Below, piece by piece: positions 1-12,105 of a DNA stretch of 64,000 nt (position 1 is its first letter; each line of letters begins with the position of its first letter). The stretch is from Athripsodes cinereus (Eukaryota; Arthropoda; Insecta; Trichoptera; Leptoceridae): NCBI GenBank assembly GCA_947579605.1, contig OX388318.1, positions 24,662,098 to 24,726,097 of the forward strand, read 5' to 3'. Made by a program: the position numbers and the translations under genes. A model generated the notes under the pieces. The model saw only the letters and a list, made by a program, of their open reading frames with translations. It searched no databases and was not told the DNA's origin.

Positions 1-122
1 CTGTACATTGAATTGTGTACAGATATTTTTATGAAATTCTTACCCATGTACAGTAAAGAATAAAATATATAAATAAATAAATAAAGGTGTGTCACGTGTA
101 AACCTTGTGAACAAATGAGTCT

Positions 123-384
123 TCAAAAGCCTCTCCTGAAACTTTCATAGTCAGTGGCCTGCTTAAGACCTAGAGGCAAACTATTCCAGAGCTTGTAACC
201 AGCATAATAAAAAGGATAGTCCACTTAAACGGTCTGTTATTAAAGATATTTTTAGACTTCTAGACTTCAAAAACTTCTGTAATTTCTTTGGTAGCCTAAT
301 ATCCCCTTTCAAGTAACTATAGCGATACTGCATAGAGAAGAAGGCATATTCCCATTTCTTCCCTTCCCTTTTTGCACCAAAATT
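123..384 (-). pseudogene. LINE ORF2 carboxy-terminal relic
   Basis: The minus strand reads open for about 87 codons to a TGA at 123-125. Near the end it contains AGYKLWNSLPLGLKQ followed by YESFRRGF, the usual ending of reverse transcriptases from Jockey/CR1-type non-LTR retrotransposons (a WNSLP motif, then a basic helix). Only the domain after the palm/thumb remains and no catalytic motif is present. The 122 bp after the stop (1-122) hold a TTTATTTATTTATTTA run that fits a LINE 3' tail. The clade is not certain. Confidence 0.6.
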
Positions 385-860
385 TTTGGTGTGTGGCCGC
401 TGAATCTAGAGTGCTCCCTCGGGGCAGCATTTCTCGCTTTAATGCGACATTAAATCCTATTTGTGCATGTGTGTGTCATTATGGAGATACATATCTCCAG
501 GTACGGCACGAGGTATGTGGCGGGCGCTGCCCTTTAAAAAGAATAGATAATTTTTAGCGATTTATAACTGTTTTTGTCTTTAAAAATATGTAAATAATAA
601 TATTTAAATCAAAAACATTATTCATGTCTGAAATTAAATCGAAAACGATCTCGAAAAATATCAATAGATAAATGTCAAAAAAAGTTTTCGTCTAATCTCA
701 AAGAAATTGGATAGTGAAATTACAAAGAAGTTATACAACAAGTTTTGACATATGGAAATTTTTAAAATTGAAATTCATTATAATAAATCAATCGCATGGT
801 GTTCTTCAACAATGCATCAAGCAAAACCAACCTATATAACATAACATGTACAGACAATTC
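385..860. other. Unassigned stretch with a GC-richer patch
   Basis: Positions 390-545 are richer in GC than their surroundings (GGCGGGCGCTGCCC at about 519) and may be the upstream part of the adjacent minus-strand LINE, but I see no motif in any frame. Positions 560-860 are plain AT-rich DNA. Confidence 0.3.
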
Positions 861-862
861 AC

Positions 863-935
863 ACAGACCGAGCTAGTCCCAAACTAAGATATGAATCTTG
901 TATTATGGGTACTAACACGACGATACACAACATAT
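863..935 (+). repeat. Dispersed repeat Q, copy 1
   Basis: The sequence runs GAGCTAGTCCCAAACTAAG, then TTGTATTATGGGTACTAAC, then ACGACGATACA. The same series recurs at 2961-3047 and 14003-14058 and inverted at 27043-27122. It resembles a sequence I recall as common in lepidopteran genomes, but I cannot name the parent element. Confidence 0.6.
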
Positions 936-1354
936 TAATCCGTTATATCATTTCCGAAGTTAAGCGGGGTAGCCAGTCAATGTTTTGTATTAAATCAACA
1001 CTAGCAGATTTGTACGAGTTAACAAAAAGGACAAAAACATTACAATGGATTGGTTAGTTGGGAGATATTTTTTGTTTTATCTGCCTTTATAATTTGATAT
1101 TATTTATTTTTTCATTTTTTTTTGCCTTAAACATTGTTACATAACACCATCTATTTATATGTGGTAAAGTTTGTTCATTCGATCTACTGGAAAATATATA
1201 TATTTTAGAATATCACTTTTTTGTATTATCATCGATTTAATCTAACTGACACAATCCGGCTTTGCTCTGTTATTATTGATTATGACATAGCAACACGTCT
1301 ATGGATTACTTGCAAAGTCCAAGAAATTAAGCAGTTCTTCAACAATTTCGTTCG

Positions 1355-1426
1355 TCGGTAGCCTGGAGGTAGAGTCTCGGCCTTCTGAACAAGGTGTCCG
1401 TGGTTCGTGAAAAAAAAAAAAAAAAA
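1355..1426 (+). mobile_element. SINE-B, 5' head with poly(A)
   Basis: TCGGTAGCCTGGAGGTAGAG is a tRNA-like box A region matching the full SINE-B copy at 43401. The match stops early and is followed by 17 A residues, so this is a truncated or rearranged copy butted against SINE-A. Confidence 0.55.
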
Positions 1427-1427
1427 T

Positions 1428-1692
1428 TACCTTCACGGCATATCCCACAAATGGGGAAGCCAACAGGCTAATTGCATATAGTAAATAAATATGCAAGTCT
1501 GTCCCAGTAAAAAGTAATAAACCGTCTGTCTTCTTCGGGACAAAAAAAAATAAAGAAATTCGAGATGGGTGACAAATCTCATCATTGAATTTATGATGTA
1601 AAATCTCATGATTTTTCGAACACCTGCCTTTAACAGGACACTCGAAAACTTACGGGAAAGAGTGGGAGACCAATTCTTTGCCGGGTGCTCCT
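1428..1692 (-). mobile_element. SINE-A copy, near full length
   Basis: In plus-strand order it reads CGGCATATCCCACAAATGGGG, later GAGATGGGTGACAAATCTCAT, later CGAACACCTGCC, CGAAAACTTACG and GGGTGCTCC. These are the conserved blocks of the family, so the element runs on the minus strand. It is more diverged than the copies at 19016 and 20172. Confidence 0.8.
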
Positions 1693-2180
1693 AACACTAT
1701 TAATATTTTGGGTTAGTTGGCAGAAATCGTGTCTCTGCGTTAAACTCGCCTTATGTTTGTTGATTGTATTTGTTTTAAATGTATTTTTGTGCAAATTTGT
1801 TTGTAATCAATGCACAGTAAAAAATAAATAAAAATAAAATATTGTATGAATATGCATAAACGTATGATTTTGAAAAAAATATAATCACAAATTCAAACTA
1901 AAAGCTTAGAAATTGACTAATCAATGTACCGAAATTTTTTAGTCTTGTCAATATACCTAAGCGAATCAAATACATATCTAAGAGAAGAAATCGATGACCG
2001 ATCAGATCAAAAAATGTATGAGATAGTCAAAAAAATCTCTCTTCTGATCGACGAGGTTAAGTCCTTTAATTTATTTTTATTTTATTATTATGATTTTTTA
2101 TCATTCTGACGACAATTTTTTAATTGTTATTACCTATGTAGTTTTTAAAAAATGGACTTGGATGTTGATCCTAAATAATG

Positions 2181-2252
2181 TAAAGCGCCCTTGAAGTGAT
2201 ATTATTATCACAGTACGGCGCTATATAAACAGTCATATTATTATTATTATTT
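2181..2252 (+). mobile_element. LINE-G 3' end
   Basis: AAAGCGCCCTTGAAGTGAT, then CGGCGCTATATAAA and an ATT-repeat tail. The same pattern ends the LINE-G copies at 32495, 39545 and 59925. Confidence 0.5.
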
Positions 2253-2577
2253 TAAACTATAAAGGATATGGAAAAGAATAGCGTAGACTGCAAAAAAATT
2301 AAATTAAACTTTTCTTCTTTATTGTATTAGAGATAATAGTCAAAAAATTTATACAGAAAAAGATAAAAAGTCTCCAAAACTACTTTAGATTGTAATATAT
2401 TTAGGAGAGGAGACAACACCCAGCTACAAGATATATTTTTTGTTGTCTTTGAAAGTTGCTAAGTATTTTTTCTTCGCATAGACTTTCTAGGTATGTTTGT
2501 GCGGAGATTAAAGAAGGATTTCTAGTTACCTATCTAGAATTTAGTATTATATTTTTTTTGTGTCTTGTTTTTATTTC

Positions 2578-2803
2578 CACACCGTCACGGCATCTCCAAC
2601 GAGTGGGGTAGTCAATAGAACAAATGCATGTTAATAAATATGCAAGTCTGTGCCAATAAAAAGTATGTCATTCAGGATGGGTGGCACAACTCATCGCTGA
2701 ATAGAAGATGTTTAAATATCTTAAACGTGAATTAATTTGAAGATATACCTACACAAAAGATTGGGAGCTATTTTTTTACTGAGGACTCCACGGGGTCAAT
2801 CGT
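2578..2803 (-). mobile_element. SINE-A copy, diverged
   Basis: CGTCACGGCATCTCC, GTGGGGTAGTCA, CATTCAGGATGGGTGGC and CTCATCGCTGAAT are recognisable. The 5' third (2700-2800) is poorly conserved. Confidence 0.65.
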
Positions 2804-2845
2804 TTATGTATGTTGAAATAAGAAATATAGCATAACATACAGGTG

Positions 2846-2959
2846 TGATGAATTCTGCATAATTTTGTTTTGACGCCGTTTAACAACTCCTAGACCGTCT
2901 CAAGGGCGCCGGTGAAGAGTGCAGTTTTCAATTTAATTCTGAAGCTGGTGAGAGTATGG
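2846..2959 (-). pseudogene. LINE-F carboxy terminus and 3' tail
   Basis: Reverse-complement homologue of 36172-36392. The coding strand ends in a basic segment like SFRSKLKTALFTGAL before a stop, then a short 3' UTR with GTCAAAACAAAAT. Related to LINE-G; only the last ~20 codons are present. Confidence 0.55.
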
Positions 2960-2960
2960 A

Positions 2961-3047
2961 CAATTTACACAGATCGAGCTAGTCCCATATTATATATACT
3001 TAATGAATCTTGTAATATGGGTAGGTACTAACGCGACGATACATAAT
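2961..3047 (+). repeat. Dispersed repeat Q, copy 2
   Basis: CACAGATCGAGCTAGTCCCA, TGAATCTTGTAATATGGGTA and CTAACGCGACGATACATAA match copy 1. It directly abuts the LINE-F tail, as another Q copy does near 14055, so Q may travel with that element. Confidence 0.6.
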
Positions 3048-3179
3048 TCGACGGTATTATGTCAAAACTTGATATCTGCAATTTTGGTAAATTTTGTATA
3101 AATGTAAGAATAATTTACCAAAGGTTTAAAGAGGAAGTCTACAAAAACAGTTTAAAATTTAAAAACAAATAGGATATAC

Positions 3180-3427
3180 CTACCTGTCTGAAAGGAGGGG
3201 TGTGAGGAGCGCGGGCATCCGAGAACTATATGGCTTGATCATGTAGAACAAGTTCTCAAGGACGGCCGTGTTTTGAGTAAGAGAAATGGACGTATGCATG
3301 AGAAATTGTATGACTGTTGAAGAAGTGAAAGAAGCATGTAAGGACAAATCTATATGGTGTTCCGTTCTCTCTGCCTACCCCACTTGGGATACGGCGTGAG
3401 GGAATAGATAGAAGGGATAGATAGATA
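3180..3427 (+). pseudogene. LINE-1 3' terminal relic
   Basis: Aligns with the last ~230 bp of LINE-1 (compare 22131 and 62120). It begins at a LSERRGV-like codon run, has GGCTTGATCATGTAGAAC and CAAGGACGGCCGTGTT, and ends CTCTGCCTACCCCACTTGGG, ACGGCGTGAGGGAATAG. The terminal TAGATAGAAGGGATAGATAG run (3404-3427) is the simple-repeat tail expected at a LINE 3' end. Stops break the frame. Confidence 0.7.
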
Positions 3428-3941
3428 ACTTACATATTTATAATAATTGTGTCCTTGATCACTCTCATTGCTGATGGTCACGATCTTCTGAAAAATATAT
3501 CTCCTTACATTGTGCTCTTTTTTCCATAGAATTTTGAGTTGATCTGTTGACCGAAGGAACTACAAGAGCCAACAAAATTCCTGAATTTGAAATGATATTA
3601 AAAACAGGATCTGCGTAACCTTTTGCGGAAAAGAGTGAGAAGATCAATTATTGTAATCGAGGACTCCTCCATAATAATAATAACTATAATGGATATGTTA
3701 TGAAATTCTATAGTATCATAAAAGTGTCCGAGGATCATAATACGAAAGGTTCTCATATATTTTTATATTTCAGAGGACATCATTACTTTGCCATATTGTG
3801 TGAAAATAATAAAAAATAGAGATGAAAAGAATATCCGATGAATATTCGATTGAAAATCCTTGGAATCAAAATATTCCATGAATGCAATGTATTTGAAACT
3901 TTTTTCTATTGATCTCATTTATTTAAAATTTATAAATATTT

Positions 3942-4490
3942 CGTGGAGCACCCGGTAAAGAGTTGATGTCCCACACTTTTCCGTAAATTTTTGAGTACCT
4001 TGTAAAATGCATGTTCATGTTCTTGTTTTTGTTTTGAAATTGTTGTGTTAAGTGAAGTTGATGAATTCATTTCATTTTTTTTTTGCCTTTTGTATAGATT
4101 TGTAAACACACTGATATACTTGCAATATCCGCAAACTTCATTGGTCAAATATTTATGTAATGTACCTGCTAGTTTGAAATATGTGCCAAATGGCTGTATG
4201 TTTTGTTTGATTAATAAATAAAGTAAAATAAAAAAGACAGGTTTTCGAAAAATAAAGATATTTACATCTTTAATTTCAGCGAAGAGATTTGTCATCCATC
4301 CTGAAAATCTTATGTTTTGTTATAATTTTGTTTTGTTAATAAATGTTTTGTTTGATTAGTAAATAAAGTAAAATAAAAAAGACAGGTTTTCGAAAAAATA
4401 AAGACATTTTACATCTTTAATTTCAGCGATGAGATTTGTCATCCATCCTGAAAATCTTATTTATTTGTTGGCGTGATAGTTTAGTAGTAG
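3942..4490 (+). mobile_element. SINE-A copy, rearranged
   Basis: Starts with GTGGAGCACCCGGTAAAGAG, the SINE-A 5' end. The middle (about 4040-4200) does not match the family. The body resumes as GACAGGTTTTCGAAAAATAAA and CATCTTTAATTTCAGCG. It ends GGCGTGATAGTTTAGTAGTA, a truncated 3' tail. Part of the body is duplicated (see 4199-4460). Confidence 0.6.
4199..4460 (+). repeat. Local duplication inside SINE-A
   Basis: About 114 bp starting ATGTTTTGTTTGATTA and ending CCATCCTGAAAATCTTAT occurs at 4199-4312 and again at 4343-4460, offset 144 bp, with a few substitutions and indels. Between them lie 30 bp of TTTTGTTAATAA-type sequence. Confidence 0.8.
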
Positions 4491-4500
4491 TATTATACTT

Positions 4501-4668
4501 TGATGGGTTACCCGGTAGCTTAAATTGGAAAAAGCACTCTTCGCATATAGTATGGGTTGCGGGCTTAGTCCCGTCCGGGGCACCACCAAATATGGTGACG
4601 TTGTCTTTTCTTAGCCTTATATATATGATACTTTCGTGTGTTAAATTTACGTATACAATAGTTATATA
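4501..4668 (+). mobile_element. SINE-C copy (tRNA-headed)
   Basis: ACCCGGTAGCTTAAATTGG (box A region) and GGCTTAGTCCCGTCC (box B, degraded from GGTTCAAGTCCCGTCC). The non-tRNA body GGTGACGTTGTCTTTTCTTA and GTGTTAAATTTAC is shared with the copies at 12408 and 56653. Confidence 0.7.
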
Positions 4669-4744
4669 ATATCGATAAATACAATTTATATGTTAAACAT
4701 GTCATTACTTGTACCTATATGGAAGAAAACACAATATGGTTTTA

Positions 4745-4930
4745 GTTTTCCTTCTTCTCTTCTCTTATGGAGCCCTTGCTGCATAAAGTCGTGCACGTGG
4801 ACTGAGCCTATATGCGGCAGTGGGTGCACCCGTGGGTTTTGAACCAATTCTGACCAGCTCTTTCTGTCAGCAGCAATGCTTTTTGCATCCTCGGGCTTTA
4901 GTGGTCTGTGGAGAAGGTCGGACTCTATGC
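4745..4930 (-). pseudogene. Possible LINE carboxy-terminal relic
   Basis: The minus strand can be read as HRPLKPEDAKSIAADRKSW followed by a WFKTHGCTHCRI-like stretch. The DRKSW pattern resembles the end of RTE-like LINE proteins. Frame breaks are present and the call is tentative. Confidence 0.35.
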
Positions 4931-5084
4931 ATGTGCTTCAGACACGTTTATAAAGTCATTGAAAAACTAATCAATTTGACAAAGTAGTGACAAGGTCACT
5001 ATTAAATTAAATATTAAGTAAAACTAAAAGCAATTTTGTTTTCTTCCATACATAAACATGGAGTTTTACAAAATAAATATTAAC

Positions 5085-5650
5085 TCAATGGATGTCATTA
5101 CTTGTTCGGATATTCGGGTATCCATTTTGTATCTCATCTCTATTTGGTTTGACCATCACCTATACAATATCACCTAATAATAAAAAGAATAATAATATAA
5201 TATGGACACCCTCCTTCATATTTTATTTTGGGTATCATTCGCAAACGAGTAAATTGCTCAATAACAGTAAAATAACAATAAAATTAATCAGCAATTCTTG
5301 TGAAATATTTATTTGGTATGTGAGATAGTAGCAGTCGTCAGTTAGTATTGTGAAGGGAAAGGTCATATACAAACATGTTTCCTCAAATACTTTCACTTCG
5401 AATAGTCACGGCTGCCCCTGTGAATTTAAAATCACAATCACAATTCATTTAAGGAAAAAAATTATTCGTCATTGTCATCGCATCATTACCATCCAATCGC
5501 GTCGTTTCTCTTGCAGAGTAGACACAATGGTTTGATGGCTTTTATTCCTGTCCTTGTACACCTTACATTTTGTTTTTACAATGTTCGTGCAGTTTCCCAA
5601 GCATGCTTTTCTATTCGTTATATTCAGCACGTATTCATCCTTGAGGATCT
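5085..5650. other. AT-rich stretch without assigned feature
   Basis: Only short, chance-sized frames are present. TTTCTCTTGCAG near 5508 looks like a splice acceptor, but no coding continuation with recognisable protein content follows. I assign nothing. Confidence 0.3.
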
Positions 5651-5657
5651 GCAGCTT

Positions 5658-5760
5658 AAGTCAAAGAACATTTTAGCGTTGTGTAGTCTAGAAGTTCGAC
5701 TATAGACGAGTTTGCGAGAAAGTGTCAATTTCGTAGCAAAAATACACAATGACGTGAAAA
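5658..5760. mobile_element. MITE-O fragment
   Basis: GTCAAAGAACATTTTAGCG and GCGAGAAAGTGTCAATTTCG match parts of the fuller inverted-repeat copies at 22404-22598 and 51383-51545. Confidence 0.5.
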
Positions 5761-5779
5761 TTAGAATATTTGCCTTCAT

Positions 5780-6001
5780 ATGGATGTCCTTTCAACTCAG
5801 TTGCTTTCCTTCCCACCCCATACTATAGCCTTTTCCAGAATGTGGAATAATCTGCTTTGCAATATCAAAAACTCAGCTACGCTCTACAATTTCAGAAATA
5901 ACCTAAAATCCTTAAGGGGCCCCTTTAGCAAAAACGATAAAACATTCAGTTTGGTACACAAACTCTCAAAACTTGTTGACCCTACGAACATTTTGATTTG
6001 A
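5780..6001 (+). pseudogene. LINE carboxy-terminal relic
   Basis: A 73-codon open frame reads FSRMWNNLLCNIKN followed by YNFRNNLKS near its middle. It fits the MWNxLP-then-basic-helix pattern that closes many non-LTR reverse transcriptases, with LP changed to LL. No catalytic domain is present. The element family is unknown. Confidence 0.45.
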
Positions 6002-7070
6002 TAAAATATGAAAACAAATATTAATTACCAATATGGAAATTTAACTTTAAAAAAAACTCGATTTTAGCTTCATAGTATTCGTTTATAAAAAAGCATATTT
6101 CTAAAAATCGAATTCGAGGGTAAAAGTTAATGTTTATGAGATGTCTTTTGTTTTTAAGAACATTGAAATCTTCTTAACAATCTGATTGACAGTGTTTTTA
6201 TAAAACAAAAGACGTTTCTCGCAATAAAATATCAATATAGTGGATAAAAAAATTGTTTATCATTTCATTTATTATACACATTGTTTTAATTTCATTAATT
6301 ATATACATCGTTTTGGTTTGATTTGATTAATATTTTTTTTGTGATCAATAAAATGTGACTGTTATTATTTTTTCAATTTAACAAGCACAATCACAGTAAT
6401 AATGTTACTAGATTATAAATGTCGCATTGTTATAATTGTTATTGCTCTTTTAATCTGATGATATTTTTCCATTGTGTTTCCATCTTACGTAGAACCTACC
6501 CACTTCTTATCTGACTACGTGTTCCGAATCTGAAATAACTATAGAGGGCAGTGGCGCAACTAGACTTTTTATATTGGTTATAGATAAGTAATGGAAAAGG
6601 TCGTCATTTCCACAATTTGGTAAGAAAACATTTTAGCCAATCGACAAATTTTAAATTTTTTATGGGAATTTGAAATATTTCACAATCCCATAGCTTTTAT
6701 ATGACAATTTCAGACAACACCCAACTTTCTTTTTGCAAGCATGCGTTGCTTTTTTGCATACAAGGAGTGCACGCCACTGACATAGAGCAGGGGGTCCCAA
6801 CCTTTTTCCCAACCTCTGGCTATCCATGCTAGATTTTTCTTCTATTACTGGATACTTGTATTTTATATTTACTATCTAGTACCCGTAACAAGTACCTGGT
6901 AAAAGTAATACTGGATAATAATTATACCTAATAGTGATATTGTGCATGAAGTAGAACTGCTCGAGGTGGATGGTACATCTCTACGTGGAACGTTTTAAAG
7001 GGTGATCACACTTTAAATTTGTCTAAAGAAACACAAATGGTTTCAATTTTATTATTTTTAATAATATTAT
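6002..7070. other. AT-rich DNA, nothing assigned
   Basis: No family recurrent in this window is recognised, and the frames are short and without motif content. Confidence 0.3.
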
Positions 7071-7074
7071 TGTG

Positions 7075-7122
7075 AGCTTGTTTCCACTCACAAAGTCATT
7101 GTCAAACTGTTTTGTTCGATTA
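7075..7122 (-). repeat. Fragment of the GTTTGACAATGAC hairpin family
   Basis: The minus strand reads GTTTGACAATGACTTTGTG followed by AGTGGAAACAAGCTC. It corresponds to the core of the palindromic element at 20531-20862 (UUGACAAU, stem, GAAAC). Only one arm is present. Confidence 0.4.
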
Positions 7123-7288
7123 TTGCAGGATGATCTATTTTTGTTTATTTTATTTTACATTTTTTCGACATGTACCTAACATGTTATTTTTATGCAGTCG
7201 TTTGTTTGGGCATTATCTTCAAACAGACTGGAAACAAGTCTAACGGAAAGCATTTGTTTTTCTTGTTACTCTTGTCTGGTAATTACGT

Positions 7289-7489
7289 GTACGGACTCAA
7301 ATTTTTATTGCATTGTTTTTTTACTGTTTTTGGATGTTTATTTCCAGTTGTTGATCTTCTGGTTACCCTGCATCATGCATCGTAAATGTGTACAGAATCA
7401 AAATTTCATTGCATCGAATTTAACTGTTTCTGGAAGTTCCTTTTATTTTTTTAATATCTTCTGGTCACCCTGCATCATGGTCTGGAAAC
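7289..7489 (+). repeat. Diverged two-copy tandem repeat (~101 bp unit)
   Basis: GTACGGACTCAAATTTTTAT to CTTCTGGTTACCCTGCATCA (7289-7388) is repeated as GTACAGAATCAAAATTTCAT to CTTCTGGTCACCCTGCATCA (7390-7488). Each of the two open frames over it is a product of the repeat rather than a gene. Confidence 0.7.
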
Positions 7490-7499
7490 TGTAACACAA

Positions 7500-10400
7500 A
7501 GAACGGTCCAGTTCTTGTATAGCATTTCCTTGAAAAGTTTAGTATTGTATACAACAAGGTAGCCTGGAGCTAATGCATATTATATTACCGTGTTACAGGT
7601 TGCTTTTTTTAAAAATATTAATCTGGACTGAAAATAAATCAAAATACATATATCATTACACTTTTAAGGTCTAGGAAAAATATACTTCCCAAAGATATGT
7701 TTCATATTTTGTTGATTTTATTTATTTCTTGACATAACATGATTTTTTTAAATTGGATTCGTCATAGTTTTTATATGGTTTGGTGAAATTAATCTGTAAT
7801 TATTAAAAATACTGCTCGAAAAAAATTTACTTTGAAAGATGTGTAATAATGTTGTATTTAGGTTTAAAAAAACCGAGATATATCTGCAATATATATCTAG
7901 GTTTTTGTTTAAAAAAATAATAAATATAATGAAAAACATAAATGTGATGGGGAAATCATTTTTTTTGGTGATTTTGCAGTTTTTTATTGTTTTATTTATT
8001 TAACAACATTATTTTATTAACATTCAATAAGAAATAACATATCTAACTATATTGTTAATAAAACTGTGAATTATATACCATTAATATTACGTCCCACAAA
8101 GTTCATATATGTTGTTCCACTACGATTCCTGACAATTTCACCAGGTACAATTAAAACCCTCATTAACCTCCATTTAATAGTTTCGCATTATGGTATTCTA
8201 GTATTACAATAAAATTGATTAAAGTACCAGGAAGCCTTTTATTTTTAATGAGCCTCCCGTCCTAAAAGCATTGACCCGGATTAAAGGTTATTATCAACTA
8301 TTTCTTTTATTCTTCCTTCACCCATCAACGCTTCTCTTGAGAACACAGAGGTGTTGGCTAACAGTAGACTTTTCTCAAGTGACTTTCCTTGAAATCTCAT
8401 CCGAACTTAATGCATTCCTACACAAACACAATACATGCATTTACTTTACTTCACAAATATGTACATACATCTAAATAAACAAAACACTTCGACTCTTACA
8501 TCATTGACGATAAAACTTATAAAAACACAAAGAAGATACTCAGCAGGAAAACGCTTGTTATAATGTTATAAAAAAATATATAATTTCACTGATTGTATCG
8601 GCATTTGCTTATAACACTTCATTTTAAATCTATTATATAATAAAATTAATAATTGATTAATTAAGTTGACGTTAATTTTGTAAAACTCATTTTATTAGAT
8701 GCAATAAAAAACAAAATATAATAAATAAAATATAGTAAAATTTAAAACAGTTTTATTTTTTTTGTTACATCAAATAAAATTATTAAATATCTATAGATAA
8801 TCTCTCGCCATTGCATATCGTCCTGGTATTTTAAATTTTATATTGTTTTATTTAGTATTTTAAATTTTGTATCGTTTAGTTGACACTGGTATATAATGAT
8901 GATGTGCAAATAAGAATAAAAAAAAACAATTTAACAAATTTATAAAACATATAAATTATGCAAAGGTTAATGCACAAACCTAGGATATTAAAAAAAATAA
9001 CTTGTGAAATTTGTCTTGTATAATACAATAAGATCTGATAAAGTTTTTCTCTCAGAAAGCTCAAGAATCTTTATAAAATGTCCACACTTTTTATTTGTAC
9101 ATAGGTATACATGTTGTCTAGCCTCGATTATTGAGAAAAGTAGGACAGTGTTTAGTCTTGTAAAAGTTAGTTACAGAGTAGGTAGTAATACTTATGTAGT
9201 TGTACCTATGAAGGCAAAAGGTCTAGAGAACGATAAGAGGTCACAATGTATAATTCAGGTAGAGACAGTATGGGACATGGGTTAAATTGGAGATGGCATT
9301 CTATATACACTCTACAACATAAAGGAAAGGCATATATTACATACTATACTGTACTGTAATACTTACTAAAGATACATTCATGGAAACTAGTGGTGGAATA
9401 CAGAAAGTGATCGGACCGGATTGAGGATTATTTTAGAAGGATTAACTATGTAACAGTTACGAGACATTTTGAATGCTTTTTTGTATTCTACAATATTGTA
9501 TACGAGCTTTTGTAACCCGGCATTGCTCGGGTTTAAATAAACAGAAACCGTGCAAATACATGGGTTAAAATTGGTATTTTTAGTTTGTAGTACCTACATA
9601 AATCTTCAAGTGATTTGCCATGAAAAGTAAAGAAAATTATTAGGCGAAAATAAATAGGTTCTTATGGCTAGTACCGAGGTACTTTTGTATTTATTTATAC
9701 AAAAAATCAATTAACATTGTTTATGGATTTTTACATAATACTATTCTTATTCTACAGTATGGATTTCTATGGTCTCATAATATCCTCCATTATGAAAATA
9801 GCTCAAAATGTCAAAAATATGCAATTTTTATTCTCATAATTCAGGATTTTTTGTCATTAGCAATCACAATGTTTCATTATGTAAACAGTTCCTAATTATT
9901 TAGTTTCAGTATTGTTTTATTTATTGTTACATCCATTTTGAAATTAATTCAATACAATGAAAAATGTTTTACTATAAATATTGGATTTTCATACATTCGC
10001 TTGGCAATTTTGTCAATTGAATGTATGGGAATCTCATTAAAATTGTAATATCTTTATCAATACATAAGATATTTAAAATGTTTTTAGCCTTAAACCTGCC
10101 CAGGAGATGAGACCTCGTATAGAGTGTATTATTTTACTTCTGTCTTTCCTTATTTCAGAGTCCATTGAGGACATACGCACATACGAACCGACTCAAATAT
10201 TTATGTGTGGATTCTACTTTAATTCTACTATTCTACAATAATATTGTGTTACTCGTCAATGGTATAAGTTTACCGAAATCGATCGCGATTTAAATAATCA
10301 AGTAACGGATGTGCGTAGAACACCAAAAAACACTCAAAACGGATTAAGAAGAATAGTTATCAGACGAAATCGGTTTGGAACTTGATGCGTTTATTGAACG

Positions 10401-11630
10401 CCAGCTTTTTGACGGGTAAAGACGTAGACTCAATGGCTGATGACGGAATCTCTAATGATTCCAAAAGATTGCGAATAAAAATTTCGACGCGACGTATCTG
10501 CAAAAAACTTACAACCACATATAAATGGGGACCTTTCACAAAAAAAATCAATCCATTTTTTTTATTAGAAAATTAGGTTTATTTTTAAATGTACATTTTC
10601 AAGGTTTTTATCACCATTTGAAAAAGCAATTTTTGCATTTCACCGCAAAAAGGTCCAGGCGGATCAGTGTTTGACAATATCAGCCGCTACAAACAGTACT
10701 AAGAGTGAAATGTGTGCCAATACAACATAGCGCCTAGCGACGTCACATCGGACTATTTCAATAACAGAAAATATGGATTTTTAAGATGAAAATAATGAAT
10801 GAAAAGTTTTATTTTATGGTTTCTTATTAGGATATTCGTGATCAGCGTATATTTATTAATATGAATTGATAACATTTATTCATATTCTTCAAACATACAT
10901 GTTCCCCATTAATGACTGTCAATCTAATTTACGTCCAAAATGCATGTGGAAAACTTACATGAACGCACGGAATGCATTCCATGAACGAAAGATCATATGA
11001 TTTTACGCAAGATATACCTAATATACGATGCAGGTTTTACTCCATTTCAGTGCGTACAATCGGGCAAAGACTTGGCTCATGCCTTTGCATATTATGTGTA
11101 TGTATGTCATTTAAATATACTGACTGTTCTTTACTTGATCTATAAGTAAAACTAACCCGGATAATTCTGATACTGAACAGTTTTTGGATACTTGTTCATT
11201 CCATCACTAATTATACGTAGATTCTACATAGATATATTATATTAAGTCCCGTACTAAATTAACGTCCAATAAAGGTTATCGAATGTTGTAAAAAGACTCT
11301 TTATTTATAAGTAGGTATGTATAAATTTTAATATAAAAGGGTTTTTTCAGAGTGTTTTTGAATAAATTATCGGTCCTTTAAAATGCTTTATTACGTGTTT
11401 TTCAGATACTCGAAATTGAACTATGTTTTAGTTACGAAGCACTTGGACAATTTGAATACTTATATCAACAAGAAGTTCATTTATTATTCTATCTTATAAT
11501 TTTATCGTTATTTATTTTCTAATACTCTTGTAAGTCGAAACCAGCTCACTGTTATATTAAAAGTAATAAAAATTAAATCAATTTTTATGAAATTTTGACA
11601 CAATTGGTTATCTTTAATACCTATACAAAT
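7500..11630. other. Long AT-rich stretch without a supported gene
   Basis: About 4 kb with only small frames. 8530-8760 shares TTGACGTTAATTTTGTAAAA and CATTTTAAATCTATTATA phrases with 20490-20530 and 22955-23030, so it holds old hairpin-element debris. Positions 9506-9531 carry a short ACCCGGCATTGCTCGGGT hairpin. 10140-10780 is less AT-biased (it includes CGACGTCAC near 10740) and could be unique DNA, but neither strand yields a recognisable protein. Confidence 0.35.
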
Positions 11631-11636
11631 AAGTTG

Positions 11637-11702
11637 ACTAATGGTGAGTGTAATCAATATTGGAATGATTAATCTAGAATGGTTCAAAATATGATTCATT
11701 TG
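11637..11702 (+). mobile_element. MITE-N terminal fragment
   Basis: GGTGAGTGTAATCAATATTG and GGAATGATTAATCTAGAATG match one end of the MITE-N copies at 33459 and 41330. Confidence 0.6.
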
Positions 11703-11739
11703 AGATTCTTTACGTTAAAAAATAGGAATTTATGCTAAT

Positions 11740-11872
11740 GACAAATCGCACTCTGCGATCGACTTCTGTCGAACTTTTCGACAATCTACCTACATGTACC
11801 GTGTAATTATGCGTTATTGTTGCGGCTTTTGTCGAAAATTCCTTTATAGTCGATCGCCAAGTGCGGTTTGTC
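11740..11872. mobile_element. MITE-P copy 1
   Basis: A ~133-bp inverted-repeat element. The left arm ACAAATCGCACTCTGCGATC is mirrored by the right arm GTCGATCGCCAAGTGCGGTTTG. The middle CTACATGTACCGTGTAATT and TGCGTTATTGTTGCGG recurs at 50462-50595. No TSD was resolved. Confidence 0.7.
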
Positions 11873-11984
11873 TAAGGGATCTGAGAAGGTATATTTGTGA
11901 TTCAATACATTGCAATGTAGTATAATTTCTGCAAATTATTCAAGATTTCGGTGTTACCCCTGGAATAAAATTATTATTATTAGA

Positions 11985-12105
11985 TAAATTGAAACAGGCG
12001 TTTCGTTCTATTACAGATAAACAACGCGAGAGAGAGAGACGTCTTTCCACTTGTGAGGCCTTAATCAATCTGATATTGATAATGACCTTAGATAAGGAGA
12101 TGGGT
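11985..12105 (+). mobile_element. MITE-M1 fragment
   Basis: TGAAACAGGCGTTTCGTTCT and GAGAGAGAGACGTCTTTCC match the left arm of the hairpin family at 15801, 19458, 41965 and 55725. The second arm is absent or degraded. Confidence 0.6.

Noticed and set aside
10360..10576. Overlapping 63-64 codon frames on both strands in a less AT-rich patch, as possible host exon.
   Set aside because: No recognisable protein, no convincing splice sites, and both strands equally open. Left as unassigned.
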